Assembly: GCA_938024995.1 (NCBI GenBank)
Contig: CALJDU010000044.1
Location: forward strand, 1-64,000
Origin: an uncultured bacterium
GTDB lineage: Bacteria > Myxococcota_A > Polyangia > Polyangiales > Houyiibacteriaceae
Direction: 5' to 3'
DNA length: 64,000 nt
The notes below the pieces were generated by a model, which did not search any database, was not told where the DNA came from, and worked only from the letters and a program-made list of their open reading frames with translations. The translations under genes and the position numbers were made by a program. Of the stretch, positions 33,845 to 42,529 are shown piece by piece. Position 1 is the stretch's first letter. Each line of letters begins with the position of its first letter.

Positions 33845-35214
33845 CGAACGGTGTAGGCCTCGCTGCGGCCGCGCGTGGTCTTCGAGTAGAGGTAGGGACC
33901 GATCGCGTCGGAACGCTCGAGGCCCGCTTCGGTGAGCGAGAGCGTGTCTCCGGTTCGTGTCACCGCGGGGCTGCTGAGCAGCTCGCCGAGCTCCGCGACA
34001 TCTTCTTGGGCCTGGGTCCCAAAGCGCGCGGTGTAAGCCGCGAGCGAGAGCCCTTCCCGATGCAGCAGCGACTGAATCACGAAGCGCCGCTGTTGTTCCG
34101 CGACGGGCACCTCGGCGCCGTGCCACGCGAATTCGAAGTCCGTTCCGTCGCGCGCTATCCACTGCTCGATGATGCCGCGCACGTCGTTCTTACCGACCGC
34201 CCACTCTTCCGAGTAATGGAGCGAGCGCGTGTAGGAACGCGCGCCGCATCCGAGCCCGATCATCCCGTCCGCCTGACAGGAGTAGTCTCCCGGCGGGGTC
34301 TCCGCGTCGCGTCGCCGAAAGAAGCGCATCGAAATTTGCTCGTAGCCCGCATCAAGGAGCCGCGCCCGCGCCGCGCGGTACTGCTCAAGACGCCCGTCGG
34401 TCCACGCGCGCGCGCGACGGCCGAGACCGGTCCGCTCGCGAACGTAGAGCGGGTACAAGAACAGCTCTTGGGGCTCGTACTGAAGCGCCTCCTCGATGGA
34501 GTGGAGAAAGCTCGCGACCGTCTGCCCGTCGATCCCGTAGATGAGATCCAGATTGAGCGTCGGGAAACCGACCGCGCGGATCCGTTCAATCGCCGCTCGC
34601 CCAGACTCCACCGAGGTCGGCCGACCGGCCGCCGCGAGCTCCGCCTGGTCGAAGCTCTGGACGCCCATGCTGACGCGGTTCACGCCATGACCGCGGAGGA
34701 TCTCGAGCTTGTCGGTAGTCGCGGTATCGGGCGAGGTCTCGATGATCGTGTAGGTCGAAGCGTCAACACCAAAGCGGGACGCGATGCCATAGAGCCGCTC
34801 AAGCTGCTTGGCTGAGAGCTGCGTTGGCGTCCCTCCACCGACCGCGAAACGGGCCGCGCGCTGAGGTTCGACCGCGTCGAGCACTCGCGCGGCCTGTTCA
34901 CTCAGGGCGTCGAGGTAGCGATCCTGGAGCGAATCAAAGTCGCGCGGGCGGACCTGCGTGAAGAGGTTACAGAAGCCGCAGCGCATCTCACAGAACGGGA
35001 TGTGCGCGTACAAGAAGATCGCGTCGGTTGGCTCTTTCGCCCACACCTCGCGGAGCGGACGCGGAGGCGCGAGCGGCGCGTACGCGGTCTTGTGCGGGTA
35101 GCTGTAGGCGTACCCGACGTAAGGGGATCCAGTGAGCGCTTCGTCCAAGGAACTGGGAGCGCGATATGGCTCGACCTGAACCTCATCGCGTTCGCTGAGA
35201 ACGGTCAACGTCAC
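33841..35214 (-). CDS. STM4012 family radical SAM protein (HemN-like)
   Basis: 457 aa from GTG 35214, which shares GTGA with the STM4013-type stop. The HemN-like core has the radical SAM site CEMRCGFC at about residues 74-81 and an AVGGGTPT motif next. YSYPHKTAY, IPFCEMRCGFCNLFTQ and RVSMGVQSFD fit the STM4012 family specifically. The C-terminal HemN-like tail suggests a heme- or substrate-binding extension. It is probably not a true coproporphyrinogen oxidase, because it sits with STM4011 and STM4013. Confidence 0.88.
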   Translation of the reverse strand: MTLTVLSERDEVQVEPYRAPSSLDEALTGSPYVGYAYSYPHKTAYAPLAPPRPLREVWAKEPTDAIFLYAHIPFCEMRCGFCNLFTQVRPRDFDSLQDRYLDALSEQAARVLDAVEPQRAARFAVGGGTPTQLSAKQLERLYGIASRFGVDASTYTIIETSPDTATTDKLEILRGHGVNRVSMGVQSFDQAELAAAGRPTSVESGRAAIERIRAVGFPTLNLDLIYGIDGQTVASFLHSIEEALQYEPQELFLYPLYVRERTGLGRRARAWTDGRLEQYRAARARLLDAGYEQISMRFFRRRDAETPPGDYSCQADGMIGLGCGARSYTRSLHYSEEWAVGKNDVRGIIEQWIARDGTDFEFAWHGAEVPVAEQQRRFVIQSLLHREGLSLAAYTARFGTQAQEDVAELGELLSSPAVTRTGDTLSLTEAGLERSDAIGPYLYSKTTRGRSEAYTVR

Positions 35215-36002
35215 GTCAGCACGAACTCCGCGTAAGGCACGTCCCACACCACGGCGTGGCCCAATCGATGCCCCACGAACCCGTCCTCGCCATACGCCGT
35301 CCCATGGTCAGAGCATACGACACAGAGCGTGGCGCGCTTCCTCTTCTCGAACGCTTCAAAGAGAGGCCCGAGCGCGCCGTCCACATAGCGAAGCGCGGCC
35401 GCGTGGGTCTCGCGGGTGTCTTTTCTCGCCGTTCCCGGGAGATAAAAGTGATTGGGCTGATGGAGCGCCGAGACGTTGAGGAAGAGCAAGGTCGGTCCCA
35501 CGCTCTCGTCCAGTCGTGCGAGCGCGCGCGCGACCTGGTGCTCTGTGGACCGCGCGTCCGTGACCCCGAATGCGCGCTCCCAGTGGGACTCATCAAAGAG
35601 GTTCGGGAGGACTCGGCCGAGGGGCGTGAGCTTGTTGAAGAACCCCACGCCACCGATGCAGATCGTGTGGTAACCGCGCTCGCGAAAGCCTGTGATGATA
35701 TCGGGCGCGTCGAAGGTGCAGGTGTGGGACGTCGTGGTCTCGCTGCCCGGAAACGCGAGGGCGAAGAGCCGGGGGTGAGGGCCCGGGCGCGCAGGGGTCG
35801 GGAGGAAACCTGCGAACATGGCTTGGTGCGAGGCGTAGGTGAACGAGCCGGGTGCGTGACGCTGTTCAAAGTGATCGAAGCGACGCGAGAGGACCGGTAA
35901 GCGGCCCGCAGAGAACTCCTCCTCCGCGACGTCGAAGCGCAGCGTGTCGAGCGTCACGAAGAAGACATCGACGTTCCCGATCAGCTCCCGCGCGTTCAAC
36001 AC
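35211..36002 (-). CDS. STM4013/SEN3800 family hydrolase (sulfatase-like)
   Basis: 263 aa from GTG 36002; this gives the family N-terminus (MLNARELIGNVDVFFVTLDT), whereas the longer TTG reading adds an unconserved stretch. Characteristic segments are TLDTLRFDVA, HAPGSFTYASHQAMFAGFLP, TFDAPDIITGF and the Asp-His pair in CSDHGTAYGEDG, a metal-binding motif of the alkaline phosphatase/sulfatase superfamily. No sulfatase Cys-x-Pro-x-Arg site is seen. It is the first gene of the nine-gene operon; 246 bp without a gene lie upstream, the likely promoter region, though no clear -35/-10 stands out. Confidence 0.85.
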   Translation of the reverse strand: MLNARELIGNVDVFFVTLDTLRFDVAEEEFSAGRLPVLSRRFDHFEQRHAPGSFTYASHQAMFAGFLPTPARPGPHPRLFALAFPGSETTTSHTCTFDAPDIITGFRERGYHTICIGGVGFFNKLTPLGRVLPNLFDESHWERAFGVTDARSTEHQVARALARLDESVGPTLLFLNVSALHQPNHFYLPGTARKDTRETHAAALRYVDGALGPLFEAFEKRKRATLCVVCSDHGTAYGEDGFVGHRLGHAVVWDVPYAEFVLT

Positions 36003-36248
36003 TTCGCGATTGTGGGAGCACAACGCGCTCCGCGGCAATCAGTTTTCAATCGATCGGAACGGATGAACTCGATGCCCAGCCCGCCCCGGTCCGTCGCGAA
36101 CGCCTCAAGCACCGACGGACGCGCGACGACCGCACAGGACTGGGCGTAGACGCGACGCGAGGGTTGCCTGCGACAACGTGACGTCCACTTGTGTGTGGAT
36201 ACGGTCTTCGCCGCGATGAGCTTCCTCGTGAAGCGCGGCGGGCAGGGG

Positions 36249-37901
36249 TCAGTCTTCGATGGTGAACTCAACCCGTCGGTTGTTCGCCCGGCCGTCGCGT
36301 GAATCGTTGGAGTCCACCGGTCGATCCGGACCGAAGCCTTGAGACCGGAGTCGCTCGCCGGTGACGCCCTTGTCCACGAGGTACCTCACGACCGCCTCGG
36401 CGCGACGACGCGACAGGTCCATGTTGTGGTCATGGTCGCCACGGTCGTCCGTGTGTCCCTCGACGCGCACGTGATGCATCTCGGCGTGGTTGTTGAGGAC
36501 CGACGCGACGTTGTCGAGGAGCGGGTACGAGCGCGACTGAATGTGGTCGCTGTTCGTGTCGAAGTAGACCTTGTCCAGGATCTCGAGGCGACCCGCGGTG
36601 ATGCGCACGAGCTGACGCTCGGTGCACCCTTGGAACTCGACCGTGCCGGCAACCGTTGGGCAGTTGTCGAGCCGATCCACGACCGTATCGCCGTCGCCAT
36701 CCGTGTCCGCGCAGCCGGCGTTCTCCGCGATACCCGCTTCGAGAGGGCAGCGATCGGAAACATCCGCGATCCCGTCGTGATCGTTGTCGAGGTCCGGGCA
36801 GCCGTCGGCGTCTTCAAAGCCGTCGGCGTCCTCGGGTTCACTGGGACACGCGTCGGAGTCATCGAGGACGCCGTCCCCATCAGCGTCTCCGCCCGGGCAG
36901 CCCCGCGCATCGCCAGCCTCGTCAGGACAGTTGTCCTGGGCGTCGAGGAATCCATCGCCGTCACGATCACCGTCCTCGGCGCGCGGCATCCCAAAGCCGA
37001 CCATGCCGATCACGCGAAGGTCGGGCGACCCATAGCCGTTTGAGAAGCCGGTCCCGAACGCGAGGCCCGCGACGACCCCTGACGTGTGATGAAACTTCGC
37101 GCCCAGCGTTCCCTCTACCGGGCTCTCCTCGCGACCGAAGAAGTCCGTGAAGCTGAAGGCGCCGTAGACCTGTGCATGGAGGTCGAGTCGGTTCTCACGT
37201 CGAAGATGCGATCCGACAAGCGGAAAGCTCGCGCCGATGCCCCAGGTGAGCTCGTCACCTGCTTCGAAGCCCGCGAAGCTGGCGTTGTTCCGGATCCGCA
37301 CGCCAAGGTTGATGGTCAATCGAAGCGCGCGCTCGGCGATGCGCGGGCGAAGTTCGGCGATGAGCTCAGGGTGAACGCTGACCGAGTTGTCGCCCACGAA
37401 GCGTTGATCTCCGGTCGCGGTCGGGAGCGTCATAGACAGCTGCGCCCCGAGCCCGAAGAAGTCAGAGCGGTCGCCTAAGATCCGGACTCGCGCGCCGAGG
37501 TACACGTCCGCGAGAGCGAACCCAGCCGCCTTCGGAATGACGACGCCGCTGACGGTGTTCACATCATCGCCGCTGCTCACGAGCGCGAGCGGCAATCCTG
37601 CGAAAATGACCAAGCGATCGAAGAGGCCAAACGACAGCCCCAGGTTGCCGATCAACTGGTGTTGCACGGACGCGCCGCGCTGATCACCAGCGCCTTCATA
37701 GACCAGCGGGTCGTTCGCGTAGTCGAGGTGGAGCTGCGCATGAAATTTCAGGTGCCCAATGTCATCCGGCCGACTGATGTGAAAACCATCATCAGTCGTC
37801 TCTGCCGCACGGAAGCTATCCAGCGCGACCGTGTCTTGAGCGGAGACCGCCACCGGGAGAGAGGCCAGAAGAAAGACGAGGAGGAACGTCGAGGACTTCA
37901 T
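36249..37901 (-). CDS. OmpA-family outer membrane protein with thrombospondin type 3 repeats
   Basis: 550 aa from ATG 37901, where a clean signal peptide starts (MKSSTFLLVFLLASLPVAVS-AQ); the longer reading adds low-quality sequence. Residues about 25-300 form a beta-barrel-like region (DPLVYEG, RRENRLDLHAQVYGAFS). Residues about 300-405 are calcium-binding DxDxDG type-3 repeats (DRDGDGFLDAQDNCPDEAGD). The C-terminal domain (about 430-550) is OmpA-like and should bind peptidoglycan: VEGHTDDRGDHDHNMDLSRRRAE. It is paralogous to the gene at 37999, whose product has the same order of modules. Confidence 0.88.
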   Translation of the reverse strand: MKSSTFLLVFLLASLPVAVSAQDTVALDSFRAAETTDDGFHISRPDDIGHLKFHAQLHLDYANDPLVYEGAGDQRGASVQHQLIGNLGLSFGLFDRLVIFAGLPLALVSSGDDVNTVSGVVIPKAAGFALADVYLGARVRILGDRSDFFGLGAQLSMTLPTATGDQRFVGDNSVSVHPELIAELRPRIAERALRLTINLGVRIRNNASFAGFEAGDELTWGIGASFPLVGSHLRRENRLDLHAQVYGAFSFTDFFGREESPVEGTLGAKFHHTSGVVAGLAFGTGFSNGYGSPDLRVIGMVGFGMPRAEDGDRDGDGFLDAQDNCPDEAGDARGCPGGDADGDGVLDDSDACPSEPEDADGFEDADGCPDLDNDHDGIADVSDRCPLEAGIAENAGCADTDGDGDTVVDRLDNCPTVAGTVEFQGCTERQLVRITAGRLEILDKVYFDTNSDHIQSRSYPLLDNVASVLNNHAEMHHVRVEGHTDDRGDHDHNMDLSRRRAEAVVRYLVDKGVTGERLRSQGFGPDRPVDSNDSRDGRANNRRVEFTIED

Positions 37902-37952
37902 CGCCCGTGGGTGGCCTCTCGAGGTCACTCCTGAGTCTCCCATCCTTAAACG

Positions 37953-37983
37953 AAAAACGCCCAGCCGAAGCCGGGCGTCTTTC
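37953..37983 (-). terminator. Intrinsic terminator of the downstream OmpA-family gene
   Basis: Read on the minus strand, ACGCCCGGC-TTCG-GCTGGGCGT forms a 9-bp stem with a TTCG tetraloop (one G:U-type mismatch possible), followed by a run of T. It starts 16 bases after the stop of the 37999-39921 gene and lies before the start of its paralogue, so each paralogue probably has its own transcript. Confidence 0.8.
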
Positions 37984-37998
37984 AGAAACGGACCGCGA

Positions 37999-39921
37999 CT
38001 AGATGTCGATGGTGTCCGCGGACGGGCCCGAGTTCTGCTGCGAGATGCCAGAGGCAGCCGCGTTCGGGATGTTGAACTCAACGCGACGGTTCGCAGCGCG
38101 GCCGTTGCGGGTGTCGTTCGAGTCGATGGGGTTGTCCGGACCGAAGCCCTGAGCCGAGAGACGGCTGGCGTCGACGCCGCCGCGCCCCGTGAGGTAGCGA
38201 ACGACCGCTTCCGCGCGGCGCTGGCTGAGGTCCATGTTGTAGTCGTGGTCGCCACGGCTATCGGTGTGGCCCTCGACGCGAATGGAGGTCAGCTCCGGGT
38301 GGGAGTTGATGACCTGCGCGACGTTGTTGAGGAGCGGGAACGAGCGGCTGCGGATGCGGTCGCTGTTCGTCCGGAAGTAGACCTTGTCGAGAATCTCGAG
38401 CCGGCCTGCTTCGATACGGACGAGCTGGCGCTGGCGACAGCCCTGGTTGTCCGGGGAACCGGCCTCGTCGGGACAGTTGTCGAGACGGTCAACAACGGTG
38501 TCGCCATCGCGGTCCGCATCGGGACAGCCACGGTTCTCCATCGGGCCGGCCTCGTTCGGGCAGTTGTCGTTGGCGTCGAGGATGCCGTCGCCATCGTTGT
38601 CCGGGTCGGGCACACCGTCCGGGTCTTCCCAGCCGTCCGGATCTTCCGGATCCATCGGCGCGCCGTCGTCGACGTCGAGCACGCCGTCACCGTCGTTGTC
38701 CGGGTCGGGGCAGCCGTTGGTGTCCTCGAACGTGTCGACGTCCTCGGGCTCGTCGGGGCACTGGTCGTCGGCGTCCATGATGCCGTCGCCGTCGCGGTCA
38801 CCCTCGACGTCGGGGCAGCCGTCTTCGTCGTTGTCGCCATCGAAGTCTTCCGGCTGGTCGGGGCAGGCGTCGACATCGTCGAGGATGCCGTCACCGTCGC
38901 GGTCGCCAGGACCTTCGACGACGGGCTCGCCTTCGAGGTCACGCGGCATACCGAAGCCGAGCATTCCGATGACGCGGAAGTCAGGCGAGCCGTAGCCACG
39001 CTGAAGACCGGGACCACCCGCAACACCGACCGTGAAGCCGCTGGTGTGGTGGAACTTAAGACCGGCGGTCGCCTCGATCGGGCTCTCTTCGCGACCGAAG
39101 AAGTCCGCGGTGCCGAGCGCGCCGTAGGCCTGGACGTGAAGGTCGAGGCGGTTCTCGCGGCGGAAGCGCGACCCGAGAAGGGGCGCGGTGAGGCCGATGC
39201 CCCAGGTGAGCTCATCACCCGCCTCAAGGCCCGTGTAGACCGCGTTGTCGCGGATACGGAAACCGAGGTTCATCGTGATGCGGACCTTCTCGCCCGCGCG
39301 AATCTCCGCGAGGAGCTCCGGGTGGAAGGAGAGCGTGTTGTCGCCGCGGAAGAACTGGTCGTCGCCCGCGAGAGGCGCGGTTCCGCTGAGCTGAAGGCCC
39401 AACGCGAAGGTGTCTTCCATCTCGCCGATGATGCGCACGCGGGCGCCGAAGTAGAGGTCACCAAGACCAAAACCCTCGTCCGCGGTCTGCGGGATGCCGA
39501 ACATGGCGAGGTCCGCCGCGTCGTCACCGTTCATCATGATGCTGAGCGGCAGACCGGCGTAGATCACAACGCGGTCAAAAAGACCAAACGCGAGACCGAC
39601 CGTGCCGACCAACTGCTGGCTCACGACGCGAGCACGCTCGGTGTCTGCGGTGCCCTGCATGGTCTCGTACACGAGCGGGTCATCGGCGTAGTCGATGTGC
39701 ACCTGGCCATGGAACTTGATGTGGCCAATGTCGTCGGGTCGGCTGATGTGGAACCCATCATCAACGGTCTCGCCAGCGCGGAACTGGTCAAGAGTTACCG
39801 AGTCATCAGGCGCCTGCGCTGACACTGGAGTCACCAGCAGTGGAGTTGTGAGTGCCACCACTGCGGCGACCCATCCTGTAAGCCAACGACGGGTTCTTCC
39901 CGCTCTGTTTGCGTTTCGCAT
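37999..39921 (-). CDS. OmpA-family outer membrane protein with thrombospondin type 3 repeats, paralogue
   Basis: 640 aa; signal peptide ends TPVSAQ at about residue 36. The N-terminal barrel-like region has the same motifs as the neighbour (HISRPDDIGHIKFHGQVHID, GFGMPRDLEGEP). About 330-480 carries more type-3 repeats than the neighbour, including DGDGILDDVDACPDQPEDFD. The OmpA-like C-terminus (VEGHTDSRGDHDYNMDLSQR) should anchor to peptidoglycan, with the porin-like part in the outer membrane. A GAGGAGAG Shine-Dalgarno at 39927-39934 precedes the ATG. Probably an abundant structural protein, given its own promoter region and terminator. Confidence 0.9.
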   Translation of the reverse strand: MRNANRAGRTRRWLTGWVAAVVALTTPLLVTPVSAQAPDDSVTLDQFRAGETVDDGFHISRPDDIGHIKFHGQVHIDYADDPLVYETMQGTADTERARVVSQQLVGTVGLAFGLFDRVVIYAGLPLSIMMNGDDAADLAMFGIPQTADEGFGLGDLYFGARVRIIGEMEDTFALGLQLSGTAPLAGDDQFFRGDNTLSFHPELLAEIRAGEKVRITMNLGFRIRDNAVYTGLEAGDELTWGIGLTAPLLGSRFRRENRLDLHVQAYGALGTADFFGREESPIEATAGLKFHHTSGFTVGVAGGPGLQRGYGSPDFRVIGMLGFGMPRDLEGEPVVEGPGDRDGDGILDDVDACPDQPEDFDGDNDEDGCPDVEGDRDGDGIMDADDQCPDEPEDVDTFEDTNGCPDPDNDGDGVLDVDDGAPMDPEDPDGWEDPDGVPDPDNDGDGILDANDNCPNEAGPMENRGCPDADRDGDTVVDRLDNCPDEAGSPDNQGCRQRQLVRIEAGRLEILDKVYFRTNSDRIRSRSFPLLNNVAQVINSHPELTSIRVEGHTDSRGDHDYNMDLSQRRAEAVVRYLTGRGGVDASRLSAQGFGPDNPIDSNDTRNGRAANRRVEFNIPNAAASGISQQNSGPSADTIDI

Positions 39922-39939
39922 TCCGTCTCTCCTCGAAGA

Positions 39940-39985
39940 TTTTGCCTAGCGGTCGAGCAATATATGCACGTAAGCGATTGCCAAG
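39940..39985 (-). promoter_or_regulatory. Candidate promoter region of the OmpA-family gene
   Basis: Immediately upstream on the minus strand the DNA is notably A/T-rich for this genome. TATATT lies 30-40 bases before the Shine-Dalgarno, with TTCTTG 17 bases ahead of it as a weak -35. The wider 39922-40343 spacer, about 420 bp, holds no gene I can support; one short open reading frame there has no signal or family. Confidence 0.4.
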
Positions 39986-40293
39986 AATTTATCGCCGCCA
40001 ATAGCTGGCCGCGAGTATAGGCATTTTTCCTGTATGGTCATCCTTGGAATCGAACTCACCGCAGGGAGTTCTGTATCATTACGACTCCAACGGACGCAAC
40101 AAGTCAACCGCCTTTTGGTTGAAACCAATTTGGGATAGTCCAAACAGCTGCCCCCAAAGACGTAAGCACCCGCAATCAAACATCTTTTGCGATTTCAAAG
40201 AAAATCGCCAGATGAGGGCACTTTCGCCCAATTGGGGTGGGAGTCACAAAAAAGCAACGTGGTTCTCTACGTGAGTGATGACACACGAAATCG

Positions 40294-40328
40294 AAAAAAA
40301 GGAGATCCCGGGTGCCGATTTCACCCGG
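40294..40328 (-). terminator. Intrinsic terminator of the TraB/GumN gene
   Basis: Minus-strand CCGGGTG-AAATCGG-CACCCGG is a perfect 7-bp stem, followed by GATCTCC and seven T. It begins about 15 bases after the TraB-type gene's stop. The small spacer between stem and T run weakens the call slightly. Confidence 0.65.
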
Positions 40329-40343
40329 ATGGGAACCCTTCAT

Positions 40344-41285
40344 CTACTCCACTTGGCGTAGTTCGTATCCACGTTCCCGGAGCATCGAGAGCAATCCGCG
40401 CCCTCCAAGCAGGTGCCCGGCGCCCACCGCGATGAACGCGTCGCCTAGCTGAAGCTCTTCTTCGAGCGCATCGATCCAGTTGTCGTTCCGGAGCGTAAAC
40501 ATGGTCTCGAAGTAGTCGCGGTGGTTCTGCACGTCTTCCGGATCGAACACCGCGTTCGTGAGTTCATCCACATCTCCCACGCGGTAGAGCCGCATGAGCT
40601 CTTGAAGGTCGCGGTTCTCCGCTTCGCGATCCGCCAACATCTTCTGGACCATGCTCACCATGGTCTCGTCCGACACCGACGCGATGAGCTCGAGCTGCTG
40701 CCGTGGCGTCTCGAGATAGCGAATCGGCTTTCCGTGTGTGCCCGCCATCTCAATCAGAGAGGTGTCCATCGCACCGTGGCCAAGCTCTTCCGCGCGAGCC
40801 GCGCTTAGCAACACCATCGACAACCAAGGGCGCGTCGCGTTGAGCGAGTCGGCCGTGGTCTTGCTGCGAAGCTCGAACACCAGCTCGCTCCAGTCGGCCT
40901 GCGAGAACATCGACGATTGCGTCGTGTTCCGCGGGAGCCGGGCGTGCTCAATCAGGAGATCCTCGTCCACGCCTGCGGGATCGGTCTCCAAGACGATCGT
41001 GCGGGCGTATGAGATCTGCTGGTCGTAAGGCGGGGGCAGCGCTTCATCAAGCGTGATCCCAAGGTGAACCGTTCCAAAGAGCCACGAGGACTTGTCGTCC
41101 ATAATGACCTCCCACATGACCGGTCGCTGCGGGATCGCGGTTTCGGCGACCTCCGGCTCGTTCCGCCCAATGACTTCAGGCTCAACACCTTCATAGCTGG
41201 GCGCGCGCAGAGGCGCGGGGCCACAGCCGATGAGAGAGAGGACGTGGGTCGCGATGGCGAGGACGAGCAGGAGTCGGAAGTTCAT
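40344..41285 (-). CDS. TraB/GumN family lipoprotein
   Basis: 313 aa from ATG 41285; a longer reading lacks a signal. The lipobox is LSLIGC near residue 20. TraB/GumN motifs are LFGTVHLG at about 69 (GxxH with His), a central helical part with ALNATRPW-like RPWL, and the C-terminal GAGHLLGGRGLLSML. TraB family proteins are Tiki-like putative metallopeptidases; lipoproteins of the family are common in proteobacteria and myxobacteria. Divergent from the alpha/beta hydrolase. Confidence 0.85.
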   Translation of the reverse strand: MNFRLLLVLAIATHVLSLIGCGPAPLRAPSYEGVEPEVIGRNEPEVAETAIPQRPVMWEVIMDDKSSWLFGTVHLGITLDEALPPPYDQQISYARTIVLETDPAGVDEDLLIEHARLPRNTTQSSMFSQADWSELVFELRSKTTADSLNATRPWLSMVLLSAARAEELGHGAMDTSLIEMAGTHGKPIRYLETPRQQLELIASVSDETMVSMVQKMLADREAENRDLQELMRLYRVGDVDELTNAVFDPEDVQNHRDYFETMFTLRNDNWIDALEEELQLGDAFIAVGAGHLLGGRGLLSMLRERGYELRQVE

Positions 41286-41358
41286 TGCCGCGCATCGTAC
41301 CGTGAAACGGCAGAAGAACTCCGCTTGAACTGACGTCCCAGTGCGCAAAAGTGGAGAC

Positions 41359-42195
41359 ATGCCCAAGACCTCCACGCGGCCTCGTTTGGCCTACCGCATC
41401 GACGGCACCAGCGGCTCCCCCGTCTTGATGATCATGGGGTTCGGAATGCGCGGAAGCGTGTGGAGCCCACAGATCGGCGCGCTCTCCGAGCGGCACCAAG
41501 TGATCACCTTCGACAACCGCGGCATTGGAGACAGTGAGTCACCGCCCCAGCTGTGGAGCATGCAGGACTTCGCCCAAGACGCGCGCCGTGTGCTCGACGC
41601 CGCGGGCTTCGAGCGAGCCCACCTTGTCGGTGTGTCGATGGGCGGCATGATCGCGCAGCACACCGCGATCGCGTTTCCCGATCGCTTCACGAGTCTCAGC
41701 CTGATCGCGACGCAACCGGGAGGAATCCGGAACGCCATCCCGACCCCACGAGGGCTCCGGACCTTCGTGAAGCTCCAGCGCGTTCCAGAGTCCGAACGGC
41801 TCACGGTCGCGGCGAAGCTCCTCTACCCGCGCGAGTTTCTTGAGACCGTGGATCGCGAGCGCTTCGACAAGCGGATGCGCGAGTCCGTTGGGCTCCGCGC
41901 GCACCCGGCGACGTTGGTCAGGCAGCTCGGCGCGGTCCTTCGGCATGACGCGCGCCCGCGGCTGCGCGAGATCGGGCTCCCGACCCTGATCGTTCAGCCC
42001 GCCAAAGACATCCTCGTGCGACCCGAGAACAGCGACCGCTTGCGCAAAGAGATCCCCCACGCCGAGGTGCTCACCTTGCGCGATGCAGGACACGGGGCCG
42101 TGTTTCAGTCCGCGGACGAGATCAACGCGCGCTTGCTCTCGCACTTCGCGAACGCGGAGCAGACGCCACAGGTCACGCGGTCCGCGCCGCTCTAG
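41359..42195 (+). CDS. Alpha/beta hydrolase
   Basis: 278 aa from ATG 41359; GTG 41341 would add six residues but lacks a Shine-Dalgarno, whereas GGAG precedes the ATG. Alpha/beta hydrolase fold with oxyanion HG-like loop (MGFGMRGSVW), nucleophile elbow GVSMGG at about 95, an acid probably in LIVQPAKDILV, and the catalytic His in DAGHGAVFQ. Substrate unknown; family members include esterases and 3-oxoadipate enol-lactonase-like enzymes. Converges with the Hpt gene, with 4 bp between stops. Confidence 0.85.
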   Translation: MPKTSTRPRLAYRIDGTSGSPVLMIMGFGMRGSVWSPQIGALSERHQVITFDNRGIGDSESPPQLWSMQDFAQDARRVLDAAGFERAHLVGVSMGGMIAQHTAIAFPDRFTSLSLIATQPGGIRNAIPTPRGLRTFVKLQRVPESERLTVAAKLLYPREFLETVDRERFDKRMRESVGLRAHPATLVRQLGAVLRHDARPRLREIGLPTLIVQPAKDILVRPENSDRLRKEIPHAEVLTLRDAGHGAVFQSADEINARLLSHFANAEQTPQVTRSAPL

Positions 42196-42199
42196 CCTG

Positions 42200-42529
42200 C
42201 TAGCGAGGTTCGGTATCGGTGGGGATCAACTTACGTGCGCGTTCCAGTCCGAGCTCGATCGCGCTCCAGCCTTCCGCGCTCACCGCGCCGCCCTCACGCG
42301 CGGGTGTGAGCGCAGCCTCGACCTCCCCACAGGCCGCGGTCAGCTCCGGAAAACCGTAGCTCGTCCCGGTCCCCTTCATGCGATGCGCGAGGTGCCAGGC
42401 GTGCTCGACCGCGTCCGCAGTGGGTTCCACTCGAATCGCCGCGAGGGCTTCCTCAAGGGCCGCGATCTTGTCGCCGAGTCGACTCGCATAAGAACGTCTC
42501 AGCGCGGCGAGCTTGTCCTCAAGCGACAC
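42200..42529 (-). CDS. Histidine phosphotransfer (Hpt) domain protein
   Basis: 109 aa, GTG start immediately after the receiver gene's TGA. The Hpt motif is HRMKGTGTSYGF at about residues 48-59, with His as the phosphoacceptor in a four-helix bundle. It likely passes phosphate to or from the receiver encoded just upstream. No kinase lies in this pair, so it presumably takes phosphate from a distant hybrid kinase. Confidence 0.85.
   Translation of the reverse strand: MSLEDKLAALRRSYASRLGDKIAALEEALAAIRVEPTADAVEHAWHLAHRMKGTGTSYGFPELTAACGEVEAALTPAREGGAVSAEGWSAIELGLERARKLIPTDTEPR

Noticed and set aside
40044..40274. Small open frame in the 39922-40343 spacer
   Set aside because: No Shine-Dalgarno, domain or compositional support; region looks like promoter DNA.
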